This document shows, piece by piece, positions 45,453-54,892 of a stretch of DNA of 64,000 nucleotides. The stretch's first letter is position 1, and each line of letters starts with the position of its first letter. Made by a program: the position numbers and the translations under genes. The notes below the pieces were generated by a model. The model worked only from the letters and a program-made list of their open reading frames with translations. It ran no database searches and had not been told where the DNA came from. This DNA comes from an uncultured Bryobacterales bacterium (GTDB taxonomy: Bacteria; Acidobacteriota; Terriglobia; Bryobacterales; UBA6623). The DNA lies in assembly GCA_951813605.1 (NCBI GenBank), contig OX638379.1, positions 5,778,062 to 5,842,061 of the forward strand. Reading direction: 5' to 3'.

Positions 45453-45475
45453 GCTTGGCCGTGTCACGGCCAAGC
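45453..45475. promoter_or_regulatory. 23-bp palindrome before the PSD1 gene
   Basis: GCTTGGCCGTG-T-CACGGCCAAGC is an exact 11-bp inverted repeat with a single centre base. No T run follows, so it is a poor terminator for ispF. It lies 20 bp upstream of the -10 box at 45496, as an operator would. Confidence 0.45.
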
Positions 45476-45495
45476 AACGGCAGGGGCGGAAAACG

Positions 45496-45501
45496 TATAA
45501 T
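45496..45501 (+). promoter_or_regulatory. -10 box of the PSD1/DUF1553 gene
   Basis: A perfect TATAAT, 10 nt before the ATG at 45512. Transcription would begin only a few bases before the ATG, leaving almost no leader. Confidence 0.5.
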
Positions 45502-45511
45502 CCAAGCGGAA

Positions 45512-48500
45512 ATGCGACGTGTAGCCATAGCATCCCTAATCGCCCTTTCGTTTAGCTTGACGATGGTCGCCGAGGCAAATTCGGCGGTCCTGTTCAACCG
45601 GGACATCAGGCCGATCTTCTCGGAGAACTGCTACGCCTGTCACGGTCCGGACGAGGCCAAGCGGATGACGCCCTTCCGGCTAGACAGCAAGGACGGGGCG
45701 TTCGTGACTCTGAGCGGGGGGCGCAATGCAATCGAGCCCGGCGATCCGGACAACAGCGAGGTGTTCCTGCGTGTCTCGTCGTCGGATCCAAGCCGTCGGA
45801 TGCCACCCGCGGCCCTCGGCCACGACCCCTTGGCCGAGCGCGAGGTCGACCTGATCCGCCAGTGGATCGAGCAGGGGGCCGAGTGGCTGGGGCATTGGTC
45901 TTTCATTGCCCCGCAAAGGCCCGAGGTGCCCGCGGACCGCTACCCGGGGTGGCCGATCAGCCCGGTTGACAGCTTCGTGCTTCGCCGCCTGAATGACGAG
46001 CGGCTGGAGCCGTCGCCCCCGGCGTCGCGAGAGACGCTGATTCGCAGGTTGAGCCTCGATCTCACCGGAATCCCGCCGGATCTGGCCGATGTCGACGCTT
46101 TCCTGGAGGACAGGTCGTCCGACGCCTACGAAACGGTGGTGGACCGCTACTTGTCCTCGCCCCGCTACGGAGAACGGATGGCAGTCCGCTGGCTTGACGC
46201 CGCGCGTTACGCGGACACAAACGGCTACCAGACCGATGCCGAGCGTGACATGTGGCGGTGGCGGGACTGGGTCATTGAAGCCTTCGCCGCGAACAAGCCA
46301 TTCGACAGATTCACGGTCGAGCAGATCGCAGGCGACATGCTGCCCGACCCAAGCCTGGAACAGATCGTCGCAACCGGTTTCAACCGCAACCACCGAGGCA
46401 ACGGCGAAGGCGGTATCGTCGACGCGGAGTACGCGGTGGAATACGTTGTGGACCGCCTGGACACGACATCGACTGTTTGGCTTGGACTCACGCTCGGCTG
46501 CGCCCGGTGCCACGACCACAAGTACGATCCAGTCACTCAGAAGGAGTACTACGAACTGTTCGCGTACTTCAACAACGTTCCCGAGAAAGGGAAGGCTTTC
46601 AAGTACGGCAATTCCCCGCCCTTCATCAAGGCTCCGACGCGCGAACAAGCGGAGAAGCTCGCGAAGATCGATGCCGCGCTGGCCAGCCTGCGGGAGGAAA
46701 GCGGGCAATTGCTCGAAGAGAGCGTCGATGCGAAGCGCCTGTGGGAGCCGACGCTGACAGCTGCATCGGACTGGTTCGATTCACGAGATCTCGTGATTTC
46801 GTATCCAGAGCGCCCTGACGGAGCCTTGCCAGCGGAACAAGCTTTCGAGGGAGGCGACTTTGCCGACCTAGGGGACCAAGCCAACTTCGGGTTCTACGAC
46901 CGCTTCAGCGTAGCCGCCTGGATCAGCCCGGAGCATCCTGACGGCGCCATCGTTGCAAAAACCGGCAACGTCTTGCCGGAAGACGACACCCAGGGGAATC
47001 CCGGCTGGGGATTCTACCTGAAGGGGGGCAAGCTGCAAGTCAACCTGGTTAACCGCTGGCTTGACGATTGCCTGCGCTTGGAAAGCCGGGAACCAGTCGC
47101 CATGGGCAAGTGGAGCCACGTTGCTTTCACGTATGACGGAACCCGGCTGGCAACCGGCGTGCAAGTGTTCGTCGACGGCCAACCGGTCCAGCTAAGAGTG
47201 ATCCGCGACGAGATGAACCAAGAGTTCAAATCCAAGGAGCCCCTGCGTGTGGGCAGGGGATTGGGCCTCGACTATCGAGGCGGGATTCGCGGCCTCGCAG
47301 TGTACGGGCGCGCGCTGACACCCGAAGAAGTTTCCGTCGCGGCTGTCGAGCGGAGCTTGGGCCAGATTGCCGGAACGCCTCCGGGGGATCGCAGCACGGC
47401 AGAAACCCGCAAGCTCGACGAAGCGTACAGAAACGCTCTTGGCCCAGACACGCTGACGGAGCTGACGGCGAAGATGCGAGATTTCGAGAGCGAACGCCAG
47501 CGCTACTTCGACTCGCTTCCGACCGTCATGGTCATGGAGGAGATGACTCCGCGCAAGAAGACCTACCGCCTGGATCGCGGCGCCTACGACGCGCCGTCGG
47601 AAGAGGTGCTTCCCGGCCTGCCGGCCGCGTTGTCGGCAGCGGACCCCCCGGGTCGGCTCGGGTTCGCGCGCTGGCTGGTCTCGCGGGAAAACCCGCTTAC
47701 CGCCCGCGTCACAGTCAATCGAGTTTGGCAAATGCTCTGGGGCACCGGCATCGTCAAGACGGTTGAGGATTTTGGGTCGCAAGGGGAATGGCCGACCCAT
47801 CCGGATTTGCTGGACTGGCTTGCGGTGGAATTCATGGATAGCGGCTGGGACCTGAAGGCGCTGGTGAAGACGATCGTGATGAGTGCCGCCTACCGGCAGT
47901 CGTCCCGCCTGCGGCCTGGGCTCGTGGAGCGCGACCCGGACAACAGGTTGCTTGCACGGGGTCCGCGATTGAGGCTCCCCGCAGAGTCGGTACGGGACCT
48001 CAGCCTGTCCGCGTCCGGATTGCTGGTTGACCGGGTCGGAGGGCCGTCGGTCAGGCCCTACCAGCCTGCCGGCCTCTGGACTGAACTCGCTGGCGGCAAT
48101 GACTACGAGATGGGAAGCGGTGGGGACTTGTACCGTAGAAGCCTGTATACATTCTGGAAACGAGCCGTGCCGCCGCCCTCGATGATGCTGTTCGACTCGG
48201 CAGGGCGCGAGGCCTGCACTGTTCGCAGCGTGCGGACGAACACGCCGCTCCAAGCACTCAATCGCATGAACGACACGGCCTACATGCAGACCTCCAAGGC
48301 GCTCGCGGCGAGGGCCCTGAACGCAGCGGGCGACGACAGGGACAATCGGCTGACCTATATCTTCCGGCTGGCGACCGCCCGTCGTCCGACGGCGGACGAG
48401 GGCAACATCCTGTCGTCCAGCTTTGAATACCACTTCGACCGGTTCCGCAACGATCCGGAAGCTGCGGCTGCATTGCTAGGCAAGGAACGCCCAAAAGTGG

Positions 48501-48589
48501 CAGCGACCGTGCCACAACCCGAAATGGCGGCCTACGCGATGCTGGCCAGCCTCGTTCTCAATCTCGACGAGACCATCACGCGCGAGTAG
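45512..48589 (+). CDS. PSD1/DUF1549/DUF1553 exported protein with cytochrome-like domain
   Basis: 1025 aa, complete. Signal peptide (VAIASLIALSFSLTMVAEANS); PSD1 cytochrome-c-like domain with one heme site CYACH in FSENCYACHGPDEAKRMTPFRL; DUF1549 (LTGIPPDLADVDAFLED; RYGERMAVRWLDAARYADTNGYQ; CARCHDHKYDPVTQKEYY, a second CxxCH); LamG domain near 500-620 (KWSHVAFTYDGTRLATGVQVFVDG); DUF1553 (LGFARWLVSRENPLTARV; TNTPLQALNRMNDTAYM). It is the full-length relative of the gene cut off at base 1. Likely anchored or periplasmic; role unknown. Its DUF1501 partner is not adjacent but 990 bp away. Confidence 0.93.
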   Translation: MRRVAIASLIALSFSLTMVAEANSAVLFNRDIRPIFSENCYACHGPDEAKRMTPFRLDSKDGAFVTLSGGRNAIEPGDPDNSEVFLRVSSSDPSRRMPPAALGHDPLAEREVDLIRQWIEQGAEWLGHWSFIAPQRPEVPADRYPGWPISPVDSFVLRRLNDERLEPSPPASRETLIRRLSLDLTGIPPDLADVDAFLEDRSSDAYETVVDRYLSSPRYGERMAVRWLDAARYADTNGYQTDAERDMWRWRDWVIEAFAANKPFDRFTVEQIAGDMLPDPSLEQIVATGFNRNHRGNGEGGIVDAEYAVEYVVDRLDTTSTVWLGLTLGCARCHDHKYDPVTQKEYYELFAYFNNVPEKGKAFKYGNSPPFIKAPTREQAEKLAKIDAALASLREESGQLLEESVDAKRLWEPTLTAASDWFDSRDLVISYPERPDGALPAEQAFEGGDFADLGDQANFGFYDRFSVAAWISPEHPDGAIVAKTGNVLPEDDTQGNPGWGFYLKGGKLQVNLVNRWLDDCLRLESREPVAMGKWSHVAFTYDGTRLATGVQVFVDGQPVQLRVIRDEMNQEFKSKEPLRVGRGLGLDYRGGIRGLAVYGRALTPEEVSVAAVERSLGQIAGTPPGDRSTAETRKLDEAYRNALGPDTLTELTAKMRDFESERQRYFDSLPTVMVMEEMTPRKKTYRLDRGAYDAPSEEVLPGLPAALSAADPPGRLGFARWLVSRENPLTARVTVNRVWQMLWGTGIVKTVEDFGSQGEWPTHPDLLDWLAVEFMDSGWDLKALVKTIVMSAAYRQSSRLRPGLVERDPDNRLLARGPRLRLPAESVRDLSLSASGLLVDRVGGPSVRPYQPAGLWTELAGGNDYEMGSGGDLYRRSLYTFWKRAVPPPSMMLFDSAGREACTVRSVRTNTPLQALNRMNDTAYMQTSKALAARALNAAGDDRDNRLTYIFRLATARRPTADEGNILSSSFEYHFDRFRNDPEAAAALLGKERPKVAATVPQPEMAAYAMLASLVLNLDETITRE

Positions 48590-49425
48590 CGAGCTCGGAT
48601 CCGAGCTCGCATTGGCCTTCTGCAGCTGGAACTTGTTCTTACCTTCATTGGCAAGTTCACGGTGAGTCGCAACAACGCGATAGCATTTCCTATCAGGTGG
48701 CATCCTGCTTCAACGGATAGCCTGATCGCGCCAAGCTCTGCTTCCTGAGTTTCGGTTCACAGTGTAGTGGATTTTCATGAGAATGACAGTGTGAGAACTG
48801 ACATCGAGCTTTCGTCTACCTCTATTTTGTTTCCGTGAGGTTTTCTCGAGAATATCTGGTTCGTTTTGAGTGTCCTATCACTCATTTTCGAATTTTCTAT
48901 CTCTCCGAAATCTCAGGCTTCGTGCCCTATGCCAAAACATGAATAGCTTTTGAATTGATCAAGAAGAAACCGACACGCCATTCGGATGTTCAATGGCACG
49001 CACAAGCATTTCACTACAAGCAATTCACAGGGAATTAGCTTGCTTGGCCCATACGTACTCACACCGTTAGAACGGCGAGAGCAAGGCCACCCACCGCGAC
49101 CCGTGCATCGATACCGTGATCGATAGATGAATACCTCCGTCGATGCCGGAACCTCGTTTGGAGCGAAGCGGCCTTCTCAGTGTCCCTGCCGGCTGGCCAT
49201 GCTGAGGTAGCGGCACAGTTCATTCCGTGTCTTGCACTTTCTTGACCTCGCAGGCTCTGCTCCGCAGTATGCAAAGCTGGCCGTAGCTGCCAACCATTTG
49301 GCCGCGTGCCGTCGCGAAAGAGTGTCGAGTACCCTGGCAGCCGACAGACAACATCGGTATAGGCGCTGGGATCGCCCCGAGCTCGCGGGCGGACACGGGG
49401 CACCCGTTGTTGGTGAAACCCGTCA

Positions 49426-49458
49426 CGGCACGTGAATGCCAAGGCACTTCACGTGCCG
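49426..49458. repeat. long hairpin upstream of DUF1501 gene
   Basis: CGGCACGTGAATGCC (49426-49440) pairs with GGCACTTCACGTGCCG (49443-49458), 15 bp with one bulged C and a loop of AA. No T run follows. It could be an operator, an RNA structure or the end of an inserted element. Confidence 0.5.
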
Positions 49459-49555
49459 GTGGTTAAAGTCCAACAACCGCACGCATTTGCTGACACAGAC
49501 CCGAATTGCGGGAAAAAGCCTTCTTCAACGTAGGTTCGCCGGACTTCTTGGCATT

Positions 49556-49561
49556 TATAAT
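49556..49561 (+). promoter_or_regulatory. -10 box of the second DUF1501 gene
   Basis: TATAAT lies 18 nt before the chosen ATG. A clear -35 is not seen. It would let this gene be expressed apart from its PSD1 partner. Confidence 0.45.
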
Positions 49562-49579
49562 GGACGCGGTATCGAGTCC

Positions 49580-51013
49580 ATGGCATCCGACTACTCTTGG
49601 CCTGCCCGGAGCACACGAAGGCACTTCTTCGGCAAGAGCGCTTACGGTTTGGGCGTCGCAGCGCTAGCTAACCTTCTCGGCGAGGACTTGCCCGCTGCCG
49701 GCCTTTCGGGAGTGCCGCATTCCGCTCCCCGTGCGAAGCGGGTGGTCTACCTGTTTCAGTCCGGTGCTCCATCGCAGCTAGACATGTTCGACTACAAGCC
49801 TCAGCTCGACCAGCTGCGGGGCAGTGACCTACCGGAGTCGGTGCGGCAAGGTCAGCGCCTGACCGCCATGACGGCCACGCAAAGCTCGTTTCCTATCGCA
49901 CCGTCGATGTTTCGCTTCCATCAGCACGGCGAGTCCGGGGCTTGGATCAGCGAACTGCTGCCTCACACTGCCAAGATCGCCGACCGCCTGTGCATCGTCA
50001 AGTCGATGCATACCGAAGCCATCAACCACGACCCGGCGGTGACGTTCTTCCAAACGGGTGCCCAGCTCGCGGGCAGACCGTCGATCGGTGCTTGGATCTC
50101 GTACGGGCTCGGCAGCGAGAACCGCGACCTGCCTGGCTTCGTGGTGATGGTCTCGTCCGGAAGCGGCCGCAACGGACAGCCGCTGTATGACCGTCTGTGG
50201 GGAAGCGGTTTCCTGCCGACTAGGTACCAAGGCGTGAAGTTCCGGTCCACAGGCGACCCGGTCCTCTACCTCTCCGATCCCGATGGAATCGATCGAGCAG
50301 CTCGGCGTAGGTTCCTAGACGACCTCGGGAAACTCAACGAGATCAAGCACAAGGAATTTGGCGACCCCGAAATCCTGACGCGAGTCTCGCAATACGAAAT
50401 GGCCTTCCGAATGCAGGCGTCCGTGCCCGAACTGACCGACCTGTCGAAGGAGCCGGAGTCCACTTTCACGCTCTATGGCCCCGAGGCCCGCAAGCCGGGA
50501 ACGTACGCCGCCAATTGCCTTCTGGCACGACGGTTGCTTGAACGCGACGTGCGCTTCGTGCAACTTTTCCATCGTGGATGGGACCAGCACACGGATCTTC
50601 CCGATCAAATCCGCAAGCAGTGCGCGGACACCGACCAAGCGTCGGCTGCCTTGGTGCAGGACCTTGCACAGCGGGGACTGCTTGAAGACACCCTTGTTGT
50701 GTGGGGGGGCGAGTTCGGGCGTACGGTCTATAGCCAAGGCAAGCTGACGGAGGACAACTACGGACGCGACCACCACCCGCGCTGCTTCACTATGTGGATG
50801 GCCGGGGCCGGAATCAAGCCGGGGACGATGGTCGGCGAGACCGACGATTTCAGCTACAACATCACCGAGGATCCAGTCCACGTTCACGACCTTCACGCTA
50901 CCCTTTTGCACCTGCTCGGCATTGACCACGAAAAGCTGACCTTCAAATACCAAGGACGGCACTTCCGCCTGACGGACGTGCACGGAGAATTGGTCAAGAA
51001 GGCTCTGGCGTAG
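49580..51013 (+). CDS. DUF1501 family exported protein
   Basis: 477 aa from ATG 49580, matching the length of the paralogue at 1629. The N-terminus has a Tat-like STRRHFFGKSAYGLGVAALANL. Motifs: YLFQSGAPSQLDMFDYKP, VTFFQTGAQLAGRPSIGAWISY, VQLFHRGWDQHTDLP, VVWGGEFGRTVYSQGKLTE and GRDHHPRCFTMWMAGAGIKPG. The longer frame from 49436 adds only intergenic sequence. The DUF3311-symporter pair follows in the same direction, 45 nt downstream. Confidence 0.92.
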   Translation: MASDYSWPARSTRRHFFGKSAYGLGVAALANLLGEDLPAAGLSGVPHSAPRAKRVVYLFQSGAPSQLDMFDYKPQLDQLRGSDLPESVRQGQRLTAMTATQSSFPIAPSMFRFHQHGESGAWISELLPHTAKIADRLCIVKSMHTEAINHDPAVTFFQTGAQLAGRPSIGAWISYGLGSENRDLPGFVVMVSSGSGRNGQPLYDRLWGSGFLPTRYQGVKFRSTGDPVLYLSDPDGIDRAARRRFLDDLGKLNEIKHKEFGDPEILTRVSQYEMAFRMQASVPELTDLSKEPESTFTLYGPEARKPGTYAANCLLARRLLERDVRFVQLFHRGWDQHTDLPDQIRKQCADTDQASAALVQDLAQRGLLEDTLVVWGGEFGRTVYSQGKLTEDNYGRDHHPRCFTMWMAGAGIKPGTMVGETDDFSYNITEDPVHVHDLHATLLHLLGIDHEKLTFKYQGRHFRLTDVHGELVKKALA

Positions 51014-51058
51014 CGATTCGGCGTCCCGCTCCTCAGCCCGCTGTTACTAGACGACTCG

Positions 51059-51295
51059 ATGAAGGTCAAGGTGTTTCTCGCGGTGCTGGCTGCGTTCGCA
51101 CTCCTGCATCAGGACAACTGGCTGTGGAATGACGGTCGGCTCGTCTTCGGATTCCTGCCGGCCGGCTTGCTCTACCACGGAGGATATTCCCTTGCTACGG
51201 CCGTGTTGTGGGCGCTAGCCATTCGACATGCGTGGCCGGAAGAAATAGAGCCTGCTGCCACCTCGATCAATGACCGTGAGGATCGACCACATTGA
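51059..51295 (+). CDS. DUF3311 small membrane protein
   Basis: 78 aa with two membrane helices (KVFLAVLAAFALLHQDNWLW; FLPAGLLYHGGYSLATAVLWALAI). DUF3311 proteins nearly always precede an SSS symporter, as here, and are presumed to be accessory to it, but the mechanism is not known. The stop overlaps the symporter start (TTGA). Confidence 0.88.
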   Translation: MKVKVFLAVLAAFALLHQDNWLWNDGRLVFGFLPAGLLYHGGYSLATAVLWALAIRHAWPEEIEPAATSINDREDRPH

Positions 51296-52806
51296 CGCAA
51301 TTGGCAGTCATTTGCGCCTACCTCTGCGTACTGCTCGGCCTTGGGGTGCTGAGCAGACGCGCCTTCCGTGGGACGGCGCAGGACTTCTTCCTCGCCAGCC
51401 GCTCCATCGGGCCGACACTGCTGTTTCTGTCCGTATTCGGCACCGCGATGACTGCGTTCTCCCTAGTGGGAAGCACAGGAGAGTCGTACCGCAAGGGAAT
51501 CGGCGTGTACGGCTTGATGGCGTCGTGGTCCGGCCTTGTGCATTCGGCAGTCTTCTATTTCGTCGGTATCCGGCTTTGGGCGCTGGGCAAGAGACTGGGC
51601 CACACAACGCAGGTCCAACTGTTTCGAGACAGGTTCGAGAGTCGCGCGCTGGGCCTTCTGCTGTTTCCTGTGCTCGCCGGCTTGGTCGTCCCCTATGTGC
51701 TGATCGGCCTGCTTGGTGCAGGAAGTGTAGTGCAAGCACTGACCGACGGGGCCTTTGGCGAGGCTTTCCCCGCAACCGGCGGAGCTGTCCCTCCCTGGCT
51801 TTCGGGCCTCAGTGTCAGCGCTGTCGTGCTCGCGTATGTCTTCGTCGGGGGACTCCGCGCCGCGGCTTGGGCGAACGCGCTGCAAGCCTCCATATTCCTC
51901 GTGACGGGGATTTCCGCCTTCTTGGTCATCTCATCGCGACTCGGAGGGATGGAAGCCGCCTCGCAGGCCGTACAAGAGCTCCATCCCGAGAAACTGATTC
52001 GAGGCGATGCTTTCGGGCAGTTGCACTTTTTCAGCTATTGCTTCATTCCACTGTCAATTGGAATGTTTCCCCAGGTTTTCCAGCATTGGCTGACTGCCAA
52101 ATCCGCGGCTTCTTTCAAGCCGATGCTGGTCTTGCACCCCTTATGCATGCTTCTTGTGTGGCTCCCGTGCGTTTTGATTGGCGTCTGGGCGACATCGGCA
52201 GTGATGCCAGACGGTTCGGCGGTTGTCGCACCGGGTTCGCCCGTGAACAGCGAGTTGGCGTTCATGGTCCAGAAGCTGACCACGCCGCTTCTGGGCGGGA
52301 TTCTAGGGGCGGGCATCCTAGCGGCCATCATGTCTTCGCTCGACTCGCAGTTCCTTGCGATCGGATCAATGTTCACGAACGACATCGCAATCGAATTCAT
52401 GGGGAAAGACAGGTTGAGCGACCGGCAAAAGGTGCGCCTAGGTCGCGCTGTGGTCGCTGCGGTGGCGACAATGGCCTACCTCTGCTCGCTTAGTGGGCCG
52501 AGGAGCGTCTTCACTCTCGGGGTTTGGTGCTTCAGCGGATACGCGGCGCTGTTCCCGCTGGCGGTCGCTGCGATTTACTGGCGCCGCGCCACCAAGCAGG
52601 GTGCGATTGCCTCGCTGAGTGTGACTGTCGTACTTGGTGCCTTGTTCTTCCGTGCGAGCAACTACGGAGGAGATCCTTCGTACCTGTTCATGGGTATGCT
52701 TCCGGCAGCAACAATGGTGGCAGCCTCAGCAGCCGCCTTGGTTGTGGTCTCTCTGTTGACAAGCCCGCCTTCGCGGCAGACTCTCGACAAGTTCTTTCCG
52801 GCTTGA
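51292..52806 (+). CDS. sodium:solute symporter (SSS family)
   Basis: 504 aa with about 13 membrane helices. It starts on TTG, overlapping the DUF3311 stop by 4 nt. SSS motifs: FLASRSIGPTLLFLSVFGTAMTAFSLVG (sodium-site Ser/Thr region), SVVLAYVFVGGLRAAAWANALQ-type segment near 175 and GILGAGILAAIMSSLDSQFLAIGSMFTNDI near 345. It would import an organic solute with sodium, fitting the NQR pump in the same window. Solute unknown. Confidence 0.92.
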   Translation: MTQLAVICAYLCVLLGLGVLSRRAFRGTAQDFFLASRSIGPTLLFLSVFGTAMTAFSLVGSTGESYRKGIGVYGLMASWSGLVHSAVFYFVGIRLWALGKRLGHTTQVQLFRDRFESRALGLLLFPVLAGLVVPYVLIGLLGAGSVVQALTDGAFGEAFPATGGAVPPWLSGLSVSAVVLAYVFVGGLRAAAWANALQASIFLVTGISAFLVISSRLGGMEAASQAVQELHPEKLIRGDAFGQLHFFSYCFIPLSIGMFPQVFQHWLTAKSAASFKPMLVLHPLCMLLVWLPCVLIGVWATSAVMPDGSAVVAPGSPVNSELAFMVQKLTTPLLGGILGAGILAAIMSSLDSQFLAIGSMFTNDIAIEFMGKDRLSDRQKVRLGRAVVAAVATMAYLCSLSGPRSVFTLGVWCFSGYAALFPLAVAAIYWRRATKQGAIASLSVTVVLGALFFRASNYGGDPSYLFMGMLPAATMVAASAAALVVVSLLTSPPSRQTLDKFFPA

Positions 52807-52904
52807 CGCGGCCTGGGTTCCGCGAAATCTCCGGCTGGACGTACGATAGGGAACAGGCCGGTCGGTAGCAGTTCTTGCGCTGCGCTGGCGGCCCTGGAAG
52901 TTCC

Positions 52905-54206
52905 TTGACGGTCGCGTACATAACGGCTGGTGCGGCAGGCACGATCTGCGGAAACTGCCTCAAGGACAATGCCCTCGCGGCGGCACTCATGCGCCAAGGG
53001 CAAGACGTGGTGCTTCTACCCGCGTACACGCCCCTGCTTACCGACGAGACGGACGTCAGCGAAGCAAGGGTTGTCTTCGGCGGCATTAACCTGTACCTGC
53101 AAGGCAAGTTCCCGTTCTTCCGTTCCACAGGTGTCCTCGACTGGTTTTTGGACCATCCGCGCTTGCTCCGGTGGGCTTCGAGCTTTGCCGTGGACACGGA
53201 CCCGGCGAATCTCGGGCCAATGACGCGGGATATGTTCCACGGCATGTCCGGGCCGTACCATCGCGAGTTGACAAAGCTGGTCGATCTGCTGCGCGAGATT
53301 CGCCCGCGGATCGTCCACCTCACCAACTCGATGCTGGCCAGCATGGCGGAGCCAATCAAGCGGCATCTAGGCACGCCCGTGATTTGCTCGCTCCAAGGCG
53401 AAGCCGATTTCCTGCATGGCCTGCCGGAGCCCTTTCGGTCGGACTGCTACGCGTTGCTGAAGCAGCACGCCGACCACATCGACGGGTTCGTTGCCCCTTG
53501 CAAGGATCAAGCCCACGCCATGGCCCCTATCTTGGGAAGGGCTGCCGATCGCGTCGATACCATTCTGCCGGGGATTGCCGTCGAGAACTTCCGGGAGAAT
53601 AGCCGATCGTCTGACGGCCGTTTCGTCGTGGGATTTCTTGCTAGGATTTCGCCCGAGAAGGGGCTGGGCGTGCTTGTGGAGGCAGTCGAGCGTCTCCGCT
53701 CAAGGCATCCGAATCGGCAGGTGGAATTGCGCGTGGCCGGCTGGAGAGCCGACAACATGACCGAGTACCTCGATGGCCTACGAGAAATGTGCGATTTCGA
53801 AGACTTGGGGTATCTCTCGCGGCGCGCCAAGATCGATTTCCTCGCGGGCCTAGACGCGTTCTCCGTCCCCACTACCTACCGGGCTTCCAAAGGGCTCTAT
53901 GTCCTCGAGGCGCTCGCAAGCGGTGTTCCTGTGGTGCAGCCTCGAATTGGCGTGTTCCCGGAACTGGTCGAAGCGACGGGTGGCGGTTACCTTTGCGACC
54001 CAGACAGCAGTGGCGACTTAGCATCCAAGCTGGAACTGCTCCTGGCCGACACGAATGGGTCCACTCGGCGGGGAGCCGAAGCCCGGCGCAAAGTACATGC
54101 CGGATTTCACGCTGACCGCATGGCCGCAGAAACCTTAGCTCTGTACGAGCGGGTCTCCGGAGACTCTTGGCGTCTTACGGAAGAAAGCGCGAGGGCGACT
54201 GACTAG
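52905..54206 (+). CDS. GT-B glycosyltransferase, family 4-like
   Basis: 433 aa from TTG 52905, 5 nt after GGAAG; a TTG at 52875 is also in frame. N-terminal domain: TVAYITAGAAGTICGNCLKDNALAAALMRQGQDV with an acceptor-site loop. C-terminal domain: FVVGFLARISPEKGLGVLVEAVERL, DLGYLSRRAKIDFLAGLDAFSVPTTYRASKGLYVLEALASGVPVV, where the E-x7-E of family 4 is seen. It probably builds a cell-envelope or storage glycan. It ends 4 nt into the HAD gene, convergent. Confidence 0.88.
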   Translation: MTVAYITAGAAGTICGNCLKDNALAAALMRQGQDVVLLPAYTPLLTDETDVSEARVVFGGINLYLQGKFPFFRSTGVLDWFLDHPRLLRWASSFAVDTDPANLGPMTRDMFHGMSGPYHRELTKLVDLLREIRPRIVHLTNSMLASMAEPIKRHLGTPVICSLQGEADFLHGLPEPFRSDCYALLKQHADHIDGFVAPCKDQAHAMAPILGRAADRVDTILPGIAVENFRENSRSSDGRFVVGFLARISPEKGLGVLVEAVERLRSRHPNRQVELRVAGWRADNMTEYLDGLREMCDFEDLGYLSRRAKIDFLAGLDAFSVPTTYRASKGLYVLEALASGVPVVQPRIGVFPELVEATGGGYLCDPDSSGDLASKLELLLADTNGSTRRGAEARRKVHAGFHADRMAAETLALYERVSGDSWRLTEESARATD

Positions 54207-54892
54207 AAGATCCCAGTGAGGTCGCTGAAGCGCTGGACGAGACGAAATCGTTCGTGCGACTCGGGAATCGACTGCATCTCGAGGCTCCAGGTGTTCTCGC
54301 TAGGAACCAAGACAGCGCCGAGACCGGCTTGGAGCGCTGGATTAATGTCCGACTTCGGGCTGTTTCCGATCATCCAAGTGCTCGCCGGATCCGCGCCCGT
54401 TTCGCGGATGACCATCCGGTAACATTCCACATCCTTCTCAGGCACCGTCTTGAAGTAATCGAAGCGGTCCTGGAGGCCGGAGCGCAGGAGCTTGGAACGC
54501 TGCTCGTCGGCTTGCCCCTTCGTCACTAGCCCGAGGCGGTACCGTCGGCCAAGTTCGTTCAGTGTGTCGCGCACGCCGGGAATCAGCTCGATCGGACTGT
54601 TTCGGATCTGGTCGGTCATCCCGATTAGGCGGCCGCGCTCGTCGACGGACGCGCCCCTGCCACGGAATCGCTCGTAGCACTCGACTAAGTTGCGCGCGAA
54701 GTTGTCCGTGCCGTAACCGTTCAACTTGATATTGCGGGCCTCTATTCGGTCGAGTTCTCGCCGCACCTCCGCCGGGGGCAGCTCCGGGTGATCGACATAT
54801 AGGATGAACTCCGCAATCGCCCCTTCAAAGTAGACATTGTTCTCCCAGAGGGTGTCGTCAGCGTCGCAAAGCAGCCAGCGGGGACGCTTCAT
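54203..54892 (-). CDS. HAD-family phosphatase
   Basis: 229 aa. HAD motif 1 is LLCDADDTLWENN (nucleophile and general acid Asp), motif 2 the Thr in LGLVTKGQADEQ, motif 3 Lys in KLLRSGLQDRFDYFKTVPEKD, motif 4 IGNSPKSDINPALQAGLGAVLVP. The helical cap lies between 20 and 110. The substrate is unknown; phosphoglycolate-like phosphatases are similar. GATACT ends 6 nt before the ATG at 54892, supporting this shorter start. Confidence 0.87.
   Translation of the reverse strand: MKRPRWLLCDADDTLWENNVYFEGAIAEFILYVDHPELPPAEVRRELDRIEARNIKLNGYGTDNFARNLVECYERFRGRGASVDERGRLIGMTDQIRNSPIELIPGVRDTLNELGRRYRLGLVTKGQADEQRSKLLRSGLQDRFDYFKTVPEKDVECYRMVIRETGADPASTWMIGNSPKSDINPALQAGLGAVLVPSENTWSLEMQSIPESHERFRLVQRFSDLTGIF

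Larger units (their letters stand above)
48590..49579. other. AT-rich 1-kb gap inside a PSD1-DUF1501 pair
   Basis: The first ~450 bases, mainly 48740-49060, are clearly richer in A and T than the rest of the window, with T runs such as CTATTTTGTTTCC and GAATTTTCTATC. No gene is supported; the frames at 49059-49442 look like shadow or heavily decayed sequence. It ends in a strong hairpin (49426-49458) and a TATAAT promoter for the DUF1501 gene. The homologous pair at 1-3092 has only 7 bp here, so this may be an inserted remnant. Confidence 0.5.

Noticed and set aside
45409..45480. Terminator for ispDF
   Set aside because: The palindrome has a single-base centre and no T run; better explained as an operator.
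49059..49442. Possible decayed gene in the AT-rich gap region
   Set aside because: No recognisable motif; could not be tied to any transposase or other family.
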